From NCBI RefSeq assembly GCF_025699065.1, contig NZ_JAILWF010000002.1:62001-126000 (forward strand): a DNA stretch of 64,000 nucleotides, written 5' to 3'. A model generated the notes under the pieces. The model searched no databases and was not told where the DNA came from. It saw only the letters and a program-made list of their open reading frames with translations. The number at the start of each line of letters is the position of its first letter. Positions within the stretch are counted from its first letter, which is position 1. The stretch comes from Nitrosarchaeum sp. Its GTDB lineage: Archaea; Thermoproteota; Nitrososphaeria; Nitrososphaerales; Nitrosopumilaceae. The position numbers were made by a program, and so were the translations under genes. This document shows positions 43,300-51,896 of this stretch, in pieces.

Positions 43300-44362
43300 T
43301 TAAAATTCCACATCCTTTGGATATGTTTCTCTTAGATATTCTCCCTTCAATTTTTCTCCAGAATCTTGGTTCTTCTCCTCTTTTTTGGTTTCCTGGTCGA
43401 AGGAAAGCATAATTCTTATCCAACACAAATCTATCACCCTTTTTAATATCCACAATTGTCTGAATTGATCTTACCGCAAATTGTCTGAGTTCTTTTTCTA
43501 TAGGCTCAATTTTTTTGATTTTTTTACCTCTAGCAATCTCACTTTTCCTAATTGCATTAATCATTTGTTTTAATTCGATTGGATTTAAAGCAAAAAAATG
43601 ATCTGGACCCTCTAATGTTTTATCTATTGTAAAATGTTTTTCAATAATGGTTGCTCCTAAACCAATAGCTGTTAATGGTCCAATTATTGGATCTTCACTA
43701 TGATCAGAAAATCCTATTGGTACTTTAAATATTTTTTTCATTTGTATAACTGTGTTCAAATTTAATGATTCAATCGGTGCTGGATATTTTGCAGTACATT
43801 GTAATATTGCGATATTTTTACATCCATTTTTTCTTAATAGTTTCACAGCAAAATTAATTTCATCAATATTACTTGCACCAGTGGAAATTATTACTGGTTT
43901 TTTCGTTTTAGCTATGTATTCTAATAATTTCACATGATTTATTTCATAAGATGCAATTTTATGAATTGTCACAAATTTATTGACATTTTTTGCATCATCT
44001 ACTGAAAATGGTGTTGACATAAAAAGAATTTTTCTTTTTTGGCAATGTTTTGATAAAATTGGTAACATAGATGATTTCATTGAATACTCATCAAAAATAT
44101 CAGTGATCTTCTTTCTTATACCATTTTTTTTTAAGTATTTACTTTCTCCAGCATTTTCAACATAAACAGATTTTGCATTATATGTTTGAAATTTTATAGC
44201 ATCTGCACCTGATTTTGCTGCAACGTCAATTAATTTTTTTGCTCTGTTTATGCTTTCTCTTTTAGATGATGCTTTCCAATTCGAGCCTGCTTCAGCTATG
44301 ATAAAACAATGATCTGGATTGTTAAAAAATTCATTTTTTATTTTCAATTTATAGCACCGCAT
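43283..44362 (-). CDS. neuB: NeuB-family nonulosonate synthase (copy 1)
   Basis: About 359 residues from ATG 44362; a longer frame starts at 44395 inside the upstream gene. NeuB enzymes join PEP to an N-acetyl hexosamine to give a nine-carbon acid. Family motifs are FIIAEAGSNW, DAIKFQTYNAKSVY, MSTPFSVDDA, KIASYEINH, PVIISTGAS and GFSDHSEDP. A C-terminal antifreeze-like SAF domain follows (IKKGDRFVLDKNYAFLRPG). The length is normal. It may be PseI- or LegI-like; the sequence does not tell. A second, different copy is at 50.8 kb. Confidence 0.88.
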   Translation of the reverse strand: MRCYKLKIKNEFFNNPDHCFIIAEAGSNWKASSKRESINRAKKLIDVAAKSGADAIKFQTYNAKSVYVENAGESKYLKKNGIRKKITDIFDEYSMKSSMLPILSKHCQKRKILFMSTPFSVDDAKNVNKFVTIHKIASYEINHVKLLEYIAKTKKPVIISTGASNIDEINFAVKLLRKNGCKNIAILQCTAKYPAPIESLNLNTVIQMKKIFKVPIGFSDHSEDPIIGPLTAIGLGATIIEKHFTIDKTLEGPDHFFALNPIELKQMINAIRKSEIARGKKIKKIEPIEKELRQFAVRSIQTIVDIKKGDRFVLDKNYAFLRPGNQKRGEEPRFWRKIEGRISKRNISKGCGILIKDCA

Positions 44363-45107
44363 ATTGAGTATATGGTGTAAAAGAAAATCTTTCAAACTTC
44401 AGCTCTCTAATATTGAGAGATTCTAATAATGCCATTGTAGTTCCTGGCCAATGTTTATCATTTAAAATATTTAATGCTAAAATACTACCTTTAGGCATTC
44501 TTGGGATGAAAATTTTTAATGCAGTTTTCGTTGGTTCAAATGCTAAGAAGTCTAAATACAACAAACTAACCACAGTAGATGGATTTTTTTTCAAATATCT
44601 AGGTATAGATTGCTGTGCATCACCTTTCACAATTTCGATCTTTGGAATGTGATTAAGAAATCTATTTTTGTCAAAAACTTCTATACATTTTTTTAAATCT
44701 TCAAACGAATTTATTCCAAATCCTCCTTTTTTTGCAAATTTTGAAATTGATAGTTTATCCTCCCTAGATATTTCTGTGAGTCCTGAAAAAGTATCAAAAC
44801 CAATGATTTTCCTTTCAAAATTCACTGGTTCAAATATTGAACTTAGCTGAGCAAAAGTCATTAATCCTCCACCAAAAGCTATTCCGCATTCAATTATAGA
44901 ACCTGGTACATGAATAATTTTCTTAAATATCTCATATTTCGCCAAAAAATTTGTTAAGTCTTGTCTTGGTACAAACTTTGAGAAGTTCTGTAATTTTTCA
45001 ATATCTGTACCTAGACTATTTTTAAAATAATTGTTTAATTTTTCTAAATATTCTAAATCATTTTTTGTATTGAATTGTTCTTCTTTAAATCTGGAAAATT
45101 TAACCAT
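44349..45107 (-). CDS. TylF-family protein with altered metal site
   Basis: A 252-residue protein of the TylF/MycF class. Motif I is intact (ECGIAFGG, residues 73-80; FDTFSGL, 104-110). The Mg2+-binding region differs: the expected LDTDxYxST reads LDFLAFEPT (185-193) and the expected IIDDY reads ALNILN (211-216), so at least two Asp ligands are gone. It may have lost metal-dependent methyl transfer or use another route. Upstream of NeuB copy 1 and overlapping it, it is probably co-transcribed with it. Confidence 0.8.
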   Translation of the reverse strand: MVKFSRFKEEQFNTKNDLEYLEKLNNYFKNSLGTDIEKLQNFSKFVPRQDLTNFLAKYEIFKKIIHVPGSIIECGIAFGGGLMTFAQLSSIFEPVNFERKIIGFDTFSGLTEISREDKLSISKFAKKGGFGINSFEDLKKCIEVFDKNRFLNHIPKIEIVKGDAQQSIPRYLKKNPSTVVSLLYLDFLAFEPTKTALKIFIPRMPKGSILALNILNDKHWPGTTMALLESLNIRELKFERFSFTPYTQYAVL

Positions 45108-45145
45108 CTAAATTCACTTTCTTCTTACCTATGTTTTAAAGTATA

Positions 45146-46159
45146 TCAAAGCAAATTTGATTTATTAATAATTTGTTTTAATTCTTCTTTAGGTATTCTT
45201 TGTACCATGTCTGATGCATAAATCTTCATTTCTGGAATCTTTTTTACTTCTGGATGTCGCTTTTCTAAAATATCATACATTAATGGATTTGAAATTAGAT
45301 ATGTTTTTCCCATATCCCAAGTGTATTTCACTTCATCTTCATTTATCAAAACTTCTCTTAATTTTTCTCCAGGTCTAATACCTATTATATCATGTTCTAC
45401 TTGTCCAACTATCTCTGTCAATGCATCTTTTAATTCCATTATTGAATATGCTTTTAATTTTGGTACAAAAACTTCAGAACCTTCACCAATTACTGCAGAT
45501 TCTAATACAAATTCTAATGCTTCATTCATTGTAATACTAAATCGTGTCATATTAGGATCAGTAATTGTAACTTTTTCTTTTTTTCTAATTTGTTCAATAA
45601 ATTTAGGAACAACAGAACCGCTGCTACCGAAAACATTACCATATCTAACTGCTATAAATTTTGTAGGATGCTTAATTGGATTTAAATAATAATTTGCTGA
45701 AACAAATAATTTTTCCATAAGTAATTTTGTAGCACCATATGTGTTTAGTGGCGATACAGCTTTATCAGTACCAATACAAATCACTTTTTCAACAGAATTT
45801 TTTATTGATGCATCAATTACATTCTGTGATCCAATTACATTTGTTTTAATTCCTTCAAATGGATTGTATTCTACAATTGGAACATGTTTTAAAGCTGCTG
45901 CATGAAAAACAATATCTACATCTTCAAAAGCCAGCTCTAGTCTTTTTAAATCTCTTACATCACCAATAAAATACCTTAAACGTTCATCATGAAATTTATT
46001 TTCCATTCTGATTTGTTTTTCTTCATTTCTACTAAAGATCTTAATCCTTTCAACATTCATCTGCAAAAGTTTTTCAGTAAGCGCTTGACCTAATGAACCA
46101 GTTCCCCCAGTAATTAGAATCTGCTTGTCTTTGAAGAATGATGATAATTTTGAGTCCAT
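45146..46159 (-). CDS. pseB: UDP-GlcNAc 4,6-dehydratase (PseB/FlaA1 type)
   Basis: A 337-residue SDR that converts UDP-GlcNAc to a 4-keto-6-deoxy sugar, the first step of pseudaminic (with inversion) or legionaminic/bacillosamine pathways. NAD-binding GGTGSLG is at residues 18-24, FHAAALKHVP at 85-94, the active TDKA at 131-134, and Tyr/Lys are Y141 and K145 in YGATK. TDKA in place of TDE and the cytosolic length fit PseB. Start ATG at 46159. It is likely the source of the sugar for the DegT enzymes at 41.7 kb and possibly 4.2 kb. Confidence 0.88.
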   Translation of the reverse strand: MDSKLSSFFKDKQILITGGTGSLGQALTEKLLQMNVERIKIFSRNEEKQIRMENKFHDERLRYFIGDVRDLKRLELAFEDVDIVFHAAALKHVPIVEYNPFEGIKTNVIGSQNVIDASIKNSVEKVICIGTDKAVSPLNTYGATKLLMEKLFVSANYYLNPIKHPTKFIAVRYGNVFGSSGSVVPKFIEQIRKKEKVTITDPNMTRFSITMNEALEFVLESAVIGEGSEVFVPKLKAYSIMELKDALTEIVGQVEHDIIGIRPGEKLREVLINEDEVKYTWDMGKTYLISNPLMYDILEKRHPEVKKIPEMKIYASDMVQRIPKEELKQIINKSNLL

Positions 46160-46215
46160 ATGATTTTTTTCTATAGGGAATGAGAATATTTGTTTTTAGT
46201 TATATTTTCAAAACT

Positions 46216-46225
46216 CTTTAAATAC
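46216..46225 (+). promoter_or_regulatory. TATA-like box
   Basis: The 10-mer CTTTAAATAC lies 71-80 nt before the ATG at 46296. The identical 10-mer precedes the DPM1-like gene on the other strand (52797-52806). It fits the archaeal TATA box; a 5' leader of about 45 nt would follow. Confidence 0.4.
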
Positions 46226-46295
46226 ATAAAATTTTTAGCACGCAGTAATAAATAACCAAGGAAAACTATTATCCACACAGTGAAGTTTGATTTTT

Positions 46296-47576
46296 ATGAA
46301 AATTTTAATAACAACAATGATCCCTACAGACAAAATTCATCCACGAACATATGTTTTTAAAAAAATTATTGATTCATTAAAATCCAGAACTTTTTGTGAA
46401 GTGAATTGGATCATGTGTTATCCTTACAAAACATCTAATTCTAAACAGGTATCTGATTATATTGACATACATAATTTTTCAAATGCCTTACAAATGCTAA
46501 ATAAACTAAAACCAGATCTCATTTTTGTTGATCCACAAATTGAACCAATACAGTACGCTATTAGCATTTGTGCTAAAAAACTTAACATTCCTATAATTGC
46601 TCGACCTCCAATTGTAAATTACTTTCCATCACAATCAAGAAAATCTAATATTTTGTATAAACTTAGAAATTTCTTCTCTTCTGAAAATCCATCTGGTGAA
46701 TTACAAGATAAAAAATTCTTTTCTCGAGGAAGTTTTTTCTTATACAAAATTAATTTTTATTTTAAAACTAAATTAGATTTAAATGTTAAATTCTTAAATG
46801 CAGTTTTTTCAACTATTCGATATTTTCGGATTATAGCCATTTCCAGAACTCAATTACCAGTGAATCTTTATGCTGATCTACATTTACTTGCTAGTGAAAA
46901 TCAAATTAATGATTACATTAAAAATGGAATTTCTCAATCAAAATTAAAAGTTGTAGGTAATGTTTGGATAGATAAAAATTTCAACAATATTTCAAAAGTA
47001 AATTATAATATAAAAAATAACAAAATAAAAATTTTAATTGTTACTACCCCATTATTTGAACATGGTGTTTGGTCATCATCACAACGAGATGAATTCTTAA
47101 AAAAATTATTTTCTATATTAACTGATGATAAATTTGATATTTCATTAAAGATTCATCCAACTTCTGAAAATATTAATTATTATCGTTCTTTGCTTAACAA
47201 GCTAGATATTTCATGTCCAATTTTTCAGTCTGAAGATATATGGACTTTAATTCCTAATTATGATCTCTTTATCTCATATGGTCCATCTCAAGTTTTAGGT
47301 GATCTTGCATTTAGTCAAAGAAGAACCATTACTATTTCTATTGGAAAACAATTGTTAGGTATTCCTTTAGTAAAAGAAGCAATTTCTTCTGGTTTTATTA
47401 CTGAATGTCAAGAAATTACTCAATTAAAAAATACAGTAATTTCAGTAGCAAATTCAATCCCTAAACCAAACCAGGAGTATTTGAATGAAATAAAGAAGCT
47501 TTTTTTTAATTTTGATGGTAAATCATCAGAGCGTTGTGCTGAAGTTATAGTGTCTTTCATGAACGATAAACACTAA
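46296..47576 (+). CDS. GT-B-like surface-glycan protein
   Basis: About 426 residues from ATG 46296 (TTG 46287 is a longer option). The N-terminal half runs KILITTMIPTDKIHPRTYVF, then KPDLIFVDPQIEPIQYA. The C-terminal half has LKIHPTSENINYYRSLL and LFISYGPSQVLGDLAFSQRR, features of GT-B nucleotide-sugar enzymes. The position before neuA suggests a nonulosonate transferase or a UDP-sugar hydrolase (the PseG step). The G-x-x-R-x-E and H-x-x-E motifs of NeuC are absent. I treat it as a GT-B protein of unknown donor. Confidence 0.58.
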   Translation: MKILITTMIPTDKIHPRTYVFKKIIDSLKSRTFCEVNWIMCYPYKTSNSKQVSDYIDIHNFSNALQMLNKLKPDLIFVDPQIEPIQYAISICAKKLNIPIIARPPIVNYFPSQSRKSNILYKLRNFFSSENPSGELQDKKFFSRGSFFLYKINFYFKTKLDLNVKFLNAVFSTIRYFRIIAISRTQLPVNLYADLHLLASENQINDYIKNGISQSKLKVVGNVWIDKNFNNISKVNYNIKNNKIKILIVTTPLFEHGVWSSSQRDEFLKKLFSILTDDKFDISLKIHPTSENINYYRSLLNKLDISCPIFQSEDIWTLIPNYDLFISYGPSQVLGDLAFSQRRTITISIGKQLLGIPLVKEAISSGFITECQEITQLKNTVISVANSIPKPNQEYLNEIKKLFFNFDGKSSERCAEVIVSFMNDKH

Positions 47577-47617
47577 ATTCTATATTAGAGATTGTTTATG
47601 TTCATAAAGACAATATT

Positions 47618-48295
47618 TTGAAAATCTTATCAATAATTCCAGCTAGAGGAGGTTCAAAAGGAGTTAAAAATAAGAATATCAAAATTTTAGCAAATCAACC
47701 TGTTTTACAATATTCCATAAAGGCCTCACAAAATTCAAAATATATTAACAAAACAATAGTAAGTACAGAAAATCAAAAAATCATTTCTCTTGCAAAGAAA
47801 CTCAATTGTCAAGTAATTATCAGACCAAAAAAACTAGCAACTGATACAGCAAAATTAGAACCTGTCATTTCTAATGTCTTAAAACAATTAGAAACTCAAG
47901 AAAACTATGTTCCCGATATTGTAGTTCTTTTGCAAAATACATCTCCTCTAAGAACATCCAGACATATTGATGAGTCTATTGAACTTTTTTTAAAAAAACA
48001 ATTTGATTCTCTTCTTAGTGTAACTAATTCTCATAATTTTCTATGGAAATCAAAAAATGAAATCGGTGTTCCAATAAATTATAATCCAACACAAAGACCA
48101 AACAGGCAGGAAATGAAAAATCAATTTGTTGAAAATGGTGCAATCTATATCACTACATATAATGCATTCAAAAAATCTTTATGTAGAATTTCTGGAAAGA
48201 TAGGCATGTATTTTATGAGTCCTGAAGATTCATATCAAATTGATTCTTTAGATGAATTCTATTTTATTGAAACACTTATGAAAAATAAGAATTAA
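47618..48295 (+). CDS. neuA: CMP-nonulosonate synthetase (NeuA/PseF type)
   Basis: A 225-residue cytidylyltransferase that joins CTP and a nonulosonic acid. IIPARGGSKGVKNKNIK (residues 6-22) is the family signature, then VVLLQNTSPLRTSRHIDES and ENGAIYITTY. The start is a TTG at 47618. It is the activating step that follows the NeuB enzymes. Length and motifs are normal. It converges with the TylF gene, overlapping by 4 bp. Confidence 0.9.
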   Translation: MKILSIIPARGGSKGVKNKNIKILANQPVLQYSIKASQNSKYINKTIVSTENQKIISLAKKLNCQVIIRPKKLATDTAKLEPVISNVLKQLETQENYVPDIVVLLQNTSPLRTSRHIDESIELFLKKQFDSLLSVTNSHNFLWKSKNEIGVPINYNPTQRPNRQEMKNQFVENGAIYITTYNAFKKSLCRISGKIGMYFMSPEDSYQIDSLDEFYFIETLMKNKN

Positions 48296-48948
48296 TTTGT
48301 CTTGATAATATAGTGAGGAGTTTTACTATACTGAAATCTTTGAATCTTTATTCTCTTGTTTTTAAAATAATCATCAACTGCCTTTGTTTCACCTGGCCAT
48401 ATTTTATAGTCATCCAATATCAAAATTCCACCTTTGACAATTTTTGGAAATAAGTTTTCTAAAATAGCAACTGCTGGTTCATATGAATCAGTATCCAAAT
48501 TAAGCATAGAAATCCTCAACTTAGGATTTAATTTGAGAAATTTTGGTATTGTTTCTGTAACATCACCTTTGACTAATTTGACATTAGAAATTTTTTTCCT
48601 TTGTAAAACTTTCATTAATTGTTCTTTTGAAATTCCTTCATTTCCTGCATCGGTAATGAATTTTTTTCTTAACGTCTGATCTTCTTTGAATTTTGTTTTT
48701 GGAAATTTTCCAAATGCATCAAAGCCAATAATTTTATTTTTCATTTGAAAAATCTCTCTAAAAGCAGCAAATCTTAGCAAAGACGATCCTTTAAAAACTC
48801 CACATTCAATAATGTCACCATTTAGATTCTTAATTTTTTTAAATAACTCATAGTGCGCGATTATTTTAGATATTCTGCTATTTTGACATGACAAATAAAA
48901 ATTATTTTCATATTCAAACGATTTATTAAAATCTGGTAAGACTATCAT
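48292..48948 (-). CDS. TylF-family O-methyltransferase
   Basis: A 218-residue member of the same family as those at 10.3 and 44.3 kb. Motif I ECGVFKGSS (48-56) and the metal-binding LDTDSYEP (151-158) and LDDYKIW (178-184) are intact, so it is probably an active Mg2+-dependent sugar O-methyltransferase. It is 31 bp downstream of the Gmd gene on the same strand and may be the last gene of that operon. Confidence 0.87.
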   Translation of the reverse strand: MIVLPDFNKSFEYENNFYLSCQNSRISKIIAHYELFKKIKNLNGDIIECGVFKGSSLLRFAAFREIFQMKNKIIGFDAFGKFPKTKFKEDQTLRKKFITDAGNEGISKEQLMKVLQRKKISNVKLVKGDVTETIPKFLKLNPKLRISMLNLDTDSYEPAVAILENLFPKIVKGGILILDDYKIWPGETKAVDDYFKNKRIKIQRFQYSKTPHYIIKTN

Positions 48949-48979
48949 CGAATTTTCATCTATTTAGATTTTTAATCCA

Positions 48980-49966
48980 TTAATTTTCAAACATATCCTT
49001 CCTTAATCTAAAATATTCCATGTCATGTTCAACCATATTTCTTACTAAATCTTTAAAACTCATTTTAGGTTTCCATCCTAGTTGTTTTTGTGCTTTTGAT
49101 GAATTTCCAATTAATTCATCTATGTCCGTAGGCCTCATAATTGATTTATCGATTTCTACAAAATCATGCCAGTCTCCCATACCTGCATATTCAGTAGCTA
49201 ATGTTAAAAATTCTTCAACAGAATGAGATTCACCTGTTGAAATAACATAATCATCTGGATATTTTTGTTGTAACATTAACCACATAGCTTCTACAAAATC
49301 ACCAGCAAATCCCCAATCTCTTTTTGCATAAATATTTCCTAAATTGAATTTTTCAGCTTTTTTAAATTTTATTCTTGCAAGATTCCATGTAATACGTCTA
49401 GTAACAAATTCAATCCCTCTAAATGGTGATTCATGATTAAATAAAATTCCACAACATGCAAAAATATTGTAAGCCTCTCTGTAATGATTAGTAATATGAT
49501 GTGCAAATACTTTTGCTGCTCCATAAGGACTACGAGGTTTAAAAATCGAATTCTCATCTTTAATTCCAGAATAATTTCCAAACATCTCACTAGAAGATGC
49601 TTGATAGAATTTTGAATTTGGAGAATTCTCTTTTAATGCATCTAGAACTCTAAGAGTTCCAAGACCTGTAATATCTGCAGTTAAAATTGGTTGTTGAAAA
49701 GACGCACCCACAAAAGACTGAGCAGCTAAATTATAAACTTCATCTGGCTGTGATTGTCTAATAGCTGATTGAATTGAAGAAGGATCAGCAAGATCAGCTT
49801 TTATTCTAGTTACTTGATCAAATGTTCTCATTTCATCTAGTCTTTCAAAACATTTGTGGCTAGTTCTTCTAAAAGTACCAAAAACATTATATCCTTTTTT
49901 TAAAAGAAAATTCGATAAATAAGCCCCATCTTGACCCGTTAAACCAAAGATTAATGCATTTTTCAT
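48980..49966 (-). CDS. gmd: GDP-mannose 4,6-dehydratase
   Basis: A 328-residue SDR. FGLTGQDGAYLSNFLL (7-22) is the NADP-binding start with the GQDG mark of Gmd, NLAAQSFVGASF (79-90) and SSSEMFG (124-130) follow, and Tyr/Lys are Y148 and K152 in YGAAK. RRITWNLARI is also typical. It makes GDP-4-keto-6-deoxymannose, the precursor of fucose, rhamnose or perosamine. No GDP-fucose synthase is seen nearby. It overlaps the isomerase gene by 4 bp. Confidence 0.88.
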   Translation of the reverse strand: MKNALIFGLTGQDGAYLSNFLLKKGYNVFGTFRRTSHKCFERLDEMRTFDQVTRIKADLADPSSIQSAIRQSQPDEVYNLAAQSFVGASFQQPILTADITGLGTLRVLDALKENSPNSKFYQASSSEMFGNYSGIKDENSIFKPRSPYGAAKVFAHHITNHYREAYNIFACCGILFNHESPFRGIEFVTRRITWNLARIKFKKAEKFNLGNIYAKRDWGFAGDFVEAMWLMLQQKYPDDYVISTGESHSVEEFLTLATEYAGMGDWHDFVEIDKSIMRPTDIDELIGNSSKAQKQLGWKPKMSFKDLVRNMVEHDMEYFRLRKDMFEN

Positions 49967-50784
49967 GATACTATCAATCCTGCTATTCTCACCTTATCTA
50001 AAAATTCTTCGAAACCTTTACCTCCTCTTTCATGACCTTTCCATACCTCTATGGCAAAACTTTTGTTTTCAAAACCGTTTAAAATTGGAATTACTTTTTC
50101 AAATGGCAAATCTCCTTCGCCAAACTGTAATCCCTCACCATCTACATCTGCTGCGTCTGAAATATGAAAATGCTCAACATACTTTCCAATTTTTAACAAT
50201 TCATCAACAACTGATAAATTATTTTTATTACAATAAAGATGTGAATGGCAAAGATCATAACATACCTTTAGACCTGTATCTTTACAATAATTGTACATGT
50301 CTTCGGCACTGAGGAAAACATTACTGTACCATCTTCCACCAAAAAACCATGCGTATGGTGGCATATTTTCAAGCAGAAAATTTATGTTTTTGAAATCTAA
50401 TTGTTTTACTGAATCAATGATCATTCCTTGCATCATACTAATATCCTCTTGTTTTGATTCGTATAATGAATAACCTCCAGGATGAACTATAATTGAAGGA
50501 ACTCCTTGAAATTGTTCACCTAAAGAAATTGTTTTATCAATCGCCATCTGAATCAACTCTAATGTTTTTTCTTTTGAGTGGATTTGATTTGTCTCTTTTA
50601 AACTCACGATATCCAGAAGTTTACGTTCAAAATATTCATAACAGTGAACTATCAAATTTTGATTAAATTTTCCATCAAGCTCTAATTTTAGATCGCTGTC
50701 TGAAAAGTGAAACTCTAGATATCGAGGATTAAACTTGAGCATATCATTCAAATCTGGTTTTCTGACTTTCATTCCTAAAATCAT
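49963..50784 (-). CDS. TIM-barrel sugar isomerase/epimerase-like protein
   Basis: A 273-residue protein of the AP-endonuclease-2/xylose isomerase barrel type. Likely metal ligands are Glu in LLENMPPYAW, Asp and His in CYDLCHSHLY, His in EHFHISDAADVDGEG and Glu in FAIEVWKGHE. Such proteins epimerise or isomerise sugars. It is squeezed between NeuB copy 2 and gmd with 4-bp overlaps on both sides, so its substrate should belong to the same pathway. It might make the hexose that NeuB uses. I do not know the true reaction. Confidence 0.78.
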   Translation of the reverse strand: MILGMKVRKPDLNDMLKFNPRYLEFHFSDSDLKLELDGKFNQNLIVHCYEYFERKLLDIVSLKETNQIHSKEKTLELIQMAIDKTISLGEQFQGVPSIIVHPGGYSLYESKQEDISMMQGMIIDSVKQLDFKNINFLLENMPPYAWFFGGRWYSNVFLSAEDMYNYCKDTGLKVCYDLCHSHLYCNKNNLSVVDELLKIGKYVEHFHISDAADVDGEGLQFGEGDLPFEKVIPILNGFENKSFAIEVWKGHERGGKGFEEFLDKVRIAGLIVS

Positions 50785-51836
50785 TTTAAATCATCCATCT
50801 GGAGATATTCACCTTTTTTGATATCTCGTGTTGATTTCTTACCAATCAGTTCAAAATAGTACTGAGGTGAAATTCCTCTAGCAGGTGTTTTTACATCAAT
50901 ATTTCTTTCAGAAAAAATATCACCACGTTTTATGTCTGATGAACATACAATACTTTTTCCTAAAACTTCTCTTTGTAGAATTTCTCCTCTAGTCATTTTT
51001 TTAATTGGATTTCCCTTCGCTTTTTCACAGATTCTGATCTCTTGTACCAATTTTTTGAAATCATTTGGTTCTAATGATGCTGCTTGATCTAATCCTTTCA
51101 TAGTTTTATCTAAAGTAATGTGCCTTTCAATAACTATAGAACCAATATTTGCTGCCATAATAGATGGGGTTATTTCAGATTCATGCCCACTATATCCTAT
51201 TGGAATATTGAATTTTTCTCTTAAAGTTGGAATTAAACTTAGATTTAGTAGATCGATCGGTGATGGATATGTGCTATTACAATGAAGAAGAATAAGTGGC
51301 ACATTTTCATTTTTAACAAAATCTACCGTCTTTTCAATTTCTTCTATTGTAGACATCCCTGTTGAAATAATCATGGGTTTTTTTAATTTTGAAATATATT
51401 TTATCAATGGAAAATTTGTTAAATCTGCTGAAGAAATTTTATATGCTGGAACGTTGAATCGTTCCAAAAAATCTACACTTGGAATATCCCATGGAGTACA
51501 AAGAAATGTTATGCTCTTTTCTTTACAATATGAAATAATTTTTTTAAAATCATCATCCGTGAACTCTACTTCTTTTAAAACTTCAATTAAAATTTCAGTT
51601 CCTTGGCTTTCTAATGTTGGATTTTCTAGAATGTTTTTTTGATAAATATTGTCCAAATGCCTCTTTTGGAATTTTACCGCATTAACTCCTGCATAAACAG
51701 CTGCATCAATTAATTTTTTAGCTAATTCTAAATCTCCATTATGGTTAATGCCTATTTCTGCAATTATATAACATGGATTATTAAATCCGATTTTTTGATT
51801 ATCTATAATAATTTGATTTTTGAAAGTATATTCCAA
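50781..51836 (-). CDS. neuB: NeuB-family nonulosonate synthase (copy 2)
   Basis: A 351-residue synthase. YIIAEIGINHNGDLELAKKL (residues 23-42) is the NeuB opening, then NAVKFQKRH, FLCTPWDIPSVDFL, PMIISTGMSTIEEI and IGYSGHESE. The SAF domain is at the C-terminus (IKRGDIFSERNIDVKTPARG). It differs from copy 1 at 43.3 kb in many positions, so it probably uses another substrate. It is the first gene of an operon with the TIM-barrel isomerase and gmd (4-bp overlaps). Confidence 0.9.
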   Translation of the reverse strand: MEYTFKNQIIIDNQKIGFNNPCYIIAEIGINHNGDLELAKKLIDAAVYAGVNAVKFQKRHLDNIYQKNILENPTLESQGTEILIEVLKEVEFTDDDFKKIISYCKEKSITFLCTPWDIPSVDFLERFNVPAYKISSADLTNFPLIKYISKLKKPMIISTGMSTIEEIEKTVDFVKNENVPLILLHCNSTYPSPIDLLNLSLIPTLREKFNIPIGYSGHESEITPSIMAANIGSIVIERHITLDKTMKGLDQAASLEPNDFKKLVQEIRICEKAKGNPIKKMTRGEILQREVLGKSIVCSSDIKRGDIFSERNIDVKTPARGISPQYYFELIGKKSTRDIKKGEYLQMDDLK

Positions 51837-51896
51837 TGTGTTTGACTACTTGTGGTTATATTTAATTTATAATAAAAAATTAATCAAATAAATTTT

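Noticed and set aside
46296-47576. NeuC/PseG (UDP-sugar hydrolase or 2-epimerase)
   Set aside because: The expected NeuC catalytic motifs are missing, so I list it only as GT-B-like.
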